Shown: positions 6,342-7,258 of the stretch, piece after piece
Numbering within the stretch: the first letter of the stretch is position 1
How the letters are laid out: every line of letters starts with the position of its first letter
Source of the DNA: CAYFWF01 sp964346815
Lineage (GTDB): Bacteria > Acidobacteriota > Aminicenantia > Aminicenantales > Aminicenantaceae
Assembly (NCBI GenBank): GCA_964346815.1
Contig: CAYFWF010000022.1
Location: forward strand, 1-7,258
Direction of reading: 5' to 3'
DNA: 7,258 nt
The notes under the pieces: model-generated
Told to the model about the DNA's origin: nothing
The model's database searches: none
The model's input: only the letters and a program-made list of their open reading frames with translations
Translations under genes and position numbers: made by a program

Positions 6342-6861
6342 GATAAGTGAGAATCCCATGTTTGATTTGAGCGATTTTGGACAATTCATGCATTCGCAAC
6401 TGGTCAGCCTCTATAATGTTCCGGACTTCATGACCATGGCTCACGAGATAATCAGAGATCAATTTCCGGTGACAGCGCCAGAAAAACTTCTCCGCGCACA
6501 TATAGACCGTGATCCCTTGCTTTGCCAAATCTAAGAGTTTTTCTATTCCGTTTTTGAATCCAGCGGTGAGCATATAGTCTGCATAGATCCGAAATCCTCC
6601 TGTGTTCCAACCCTTGTTTGGCGAGCTCTCGCCCAATCCCTCGGACTTTTTTCTGTAGCCGCCCAGCTCTTTTCCCAGCCAGTGGTATTCCACGTCGTTT
6701 TGATACAGACTCACCTTGAGATTTTCCTTGTTGAAATGGGGAAATCTCGAGGACGAAGGGAAGGCTCTGACATCGGCCAGAATTTCAATCCTGTATGATT
6801 GGAGCAGAGAGATAAAATCTTCGATCGATCGTGTGGAATGCCCTACGGCGAATAACTTCAT
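6319..6861 (-). CDS. DUF488 family protein
   Basis: A 180-residue protein with the full set of DUF488 motifs: VGHSTRSIEDF at the N-terminus (6-16), ADVRAFPSSSRFPHFNKENL (29-48), LGKELGGYR (62-70), FRIYADYM (90-97) and MCAEKFFWRCHR (121-132), with a Cys-x-Glu and a Trp-Arg-Cys-His-Arg cluster. The family is widespread in bacteria and archaea, and its molecular role is not firmly known. The conserved Cys/His/Arg residues suggest a catalytic or nucleic-acid-related function, but no reaction should be claimed. Length and motif order are normal, so it is probably intact. The family usually ends near 'LTYP', which is present at 171-174; the last six residues (ARKIPT) come from the junction with the decayed TPR remnant. 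ATG 6861 has an AGG five bases upstream. No operon partner is evident. Confidence 0.93.
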   Translation of the reverse strand: MKLFAVGHSTRSIEDFISLLQSYRIEILADVRAFPSSSRFPHFNKENLKVSLYQNDVEYHWLGKELGGYRKKSEGLGESSPNKGWNTGGFRIYADYMLTAGFKNGIEKLLDLAKQGITVYMCAEKFFWRCHRKLISDYLVSHGHEVRNIIEADQLRMHELSKIAQIKHGILTYPARKIPT

Positions 6862-6865
6862 CTTT

Positions 6866-6897
6866 ACCTAATTATGGCAGGTTTTTGCCGAGTTAGG
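6866..6897 (-). promoter_or_regulatory. Possible hairpin covering the DUF488 ribosome binding site
   Basis: On the minus strand CCTAA (6893-6897) can pair with TTAGG (6867-6871), and inside this GGCA (6886-6889) can pair with TGCC (6876-6879). The second arm of the outer stem contains the AGG that serves as Shine-Dalgarno for ATG 6861. Folding would hide the ribosome site. The stems are only five and four pairs, so the effect may be small. Confidence 0.3.
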
Positions 6898-6910
6898 AAA
6901 GGTTCTCAAT

Positions 6911-6963
6911 TGTCATTGTGAAAGCCGAAGGGTTGAAGCAATCTCATAACGATGGGAGATTGC
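6911..6963. repeat. Degenerate palindromic dispersed repeat, copy A
   Basis: TGTCATTGTGAAAGC at 6911 onward and the following GAAGCAATCTC resemble the left arm of the palindromic repeat with consensus near TCATTGCGAGGAGCGAAGC...GAAGCAATCTC, found between genes in many environmental bacterial genomes. GCAATCTC (6938-6945) pairs perfectly with GAGATTGC (6956-6963) around a ten-base loop. The right arm decays after that. Confidence 0.6.
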
Positions 6964-7077
6964 GCTCTTTTGCCTTGGATGAAACATGCAACTCATTATA
7001 ACTTCCAGTTATATAATTATCAAAAATCGTCTTTTTTATTGCAGGGAGCAAGGTTAAGATTGTCATTGCATTCATGC

Positions 7078-7150
7078 GTCATCGCGAGGAGTGAAACGAC
7101 GTGGCGATCTCTTATTATATAAGATTGCTTCGTTCCACTCGCATGTATGA
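7078..7150. repeat. Degenerate palindromic dispersed repeat, copy B
   Basis: The left arm (GTCATCGCGAGGAGTGAAAC onward, 7078-7112) and the right arm (AAGATTGCTTCGTTCCACTC then GCATG, 7121-7145) form a long imperfect inverted repeat of the same family as copy A. Matching blocks include GCGAG/CTCGC, AACGA/TCGTT and GATCT/AGATT. A partial extra left end (TGTCATTGCA) lies at 7061-7070, suggesting nested or rearranged copies. It may terminate transcription or fold as RNA, but no such role is shown. Confidence 0.65.
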
Positions 7151-7164
7151 AAGCGCTGTGTTTG

Positions 7165-7258
7165 TCAATAGATAAAATGACGTATTTCACTCTCCTTTCT
7201 TTTGTCTTTCTTATGATAGCCATTTCGTCTCATAGGCTCAGATTCCTTTTCGTCAAAT
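7165..7258 (-). CDS. Possible C-terminal end of a gene entering from the right edge
   Basis: A minus-strand frame is open from the window edge to a TGA at 7165-7167, giving about 30 residues (FDEKESEPMRRNGYHKKDKR, then KESEIRHFIY). The composition is highly charged, as in many protein tails, and the palindromic repeat B follows shortly after the stop, where an intergenic repeat would be expected. The piece is too short to name, and the frame could be chance. A competing frame over the same bases (7020-7223) runs through the repeat and is less likely. Confidence 0.25.
   Translation of the reverse strand, partial: FDEKESEPMRRNGYHKKDKRKESEIRHFIY

Noticed and set aside
7020..7223. Minus-strand frame of 67 codons at the right end
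   Set aside because: Much of it runs through palindromic repeat B, giving translations typical of repeat read-through; the ribosome site is weak.

Overview
The window most resembles a fragment from an uncultivated anaerobic bacterium of the Candidatus Aminicenantes / Acidobacteriota type. That is an inference. It rests on the Ser/Thr kinase, which combines an N-terminal zinc ribbon with a kinase catalytic domain, one membrane helix and a helical-repeat tail, and on a decayed reading frame beside it that ends in a TPR-protein tail I recognise from that group. Nothing in the window (rRNA, tRNA, core gene) settles the taxonomy.

Left part (1 to about 2040) is visibly AT-rich and looks accessory. 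About 460 bases without a convincing gene lead into a GNRA-type hairpin. Three small plus-strand genes follow: an excisionase/MerR-like helix-turn-helix protein, a three-helix membrane protein with no recognised family, and a protein with one membrane anchor and a probable beta-sandwich. Their spacing and ribosome binding sites suggest one operon. The last codons of the third gene are built from an inverted repeat that reads as a rho-independent terminator on the opposite strand. A short broken minus-strand reading frame lies between that terminator and the next gene.

Middle and right part (2044 to 6861) is more GC-rich and entirely on the minus strand. In transcription order it holds a DUF488 protein, a decayed remnant of a TPR-type protein tail, a transmembrane Ser/Thr protein kinase, and a secreted serine beta-lactamase-like hydrolase that starts at TTG behind a strong Shine-Dalgarno site. 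The kinase and hydrolase are separated by 118 bases and may be co-transcribed, but no functional link between them can be shown from sequence. Transcription leaving the hydrolase would meet the terminator at 1771-1805.

The right end (6862 to 7258) contains two degenerate copies of a palindromic dispersed repeat of the 'TCATTGCGAGGAGCGAAGC...' kind and possibly the last 30 codons of a minus-strand gene that begins outside the window.

The best candidates for something new are the three-gene left cassette and the TPR remnant beside the intact kinase. No defence, CRISPR or other large system could be established.
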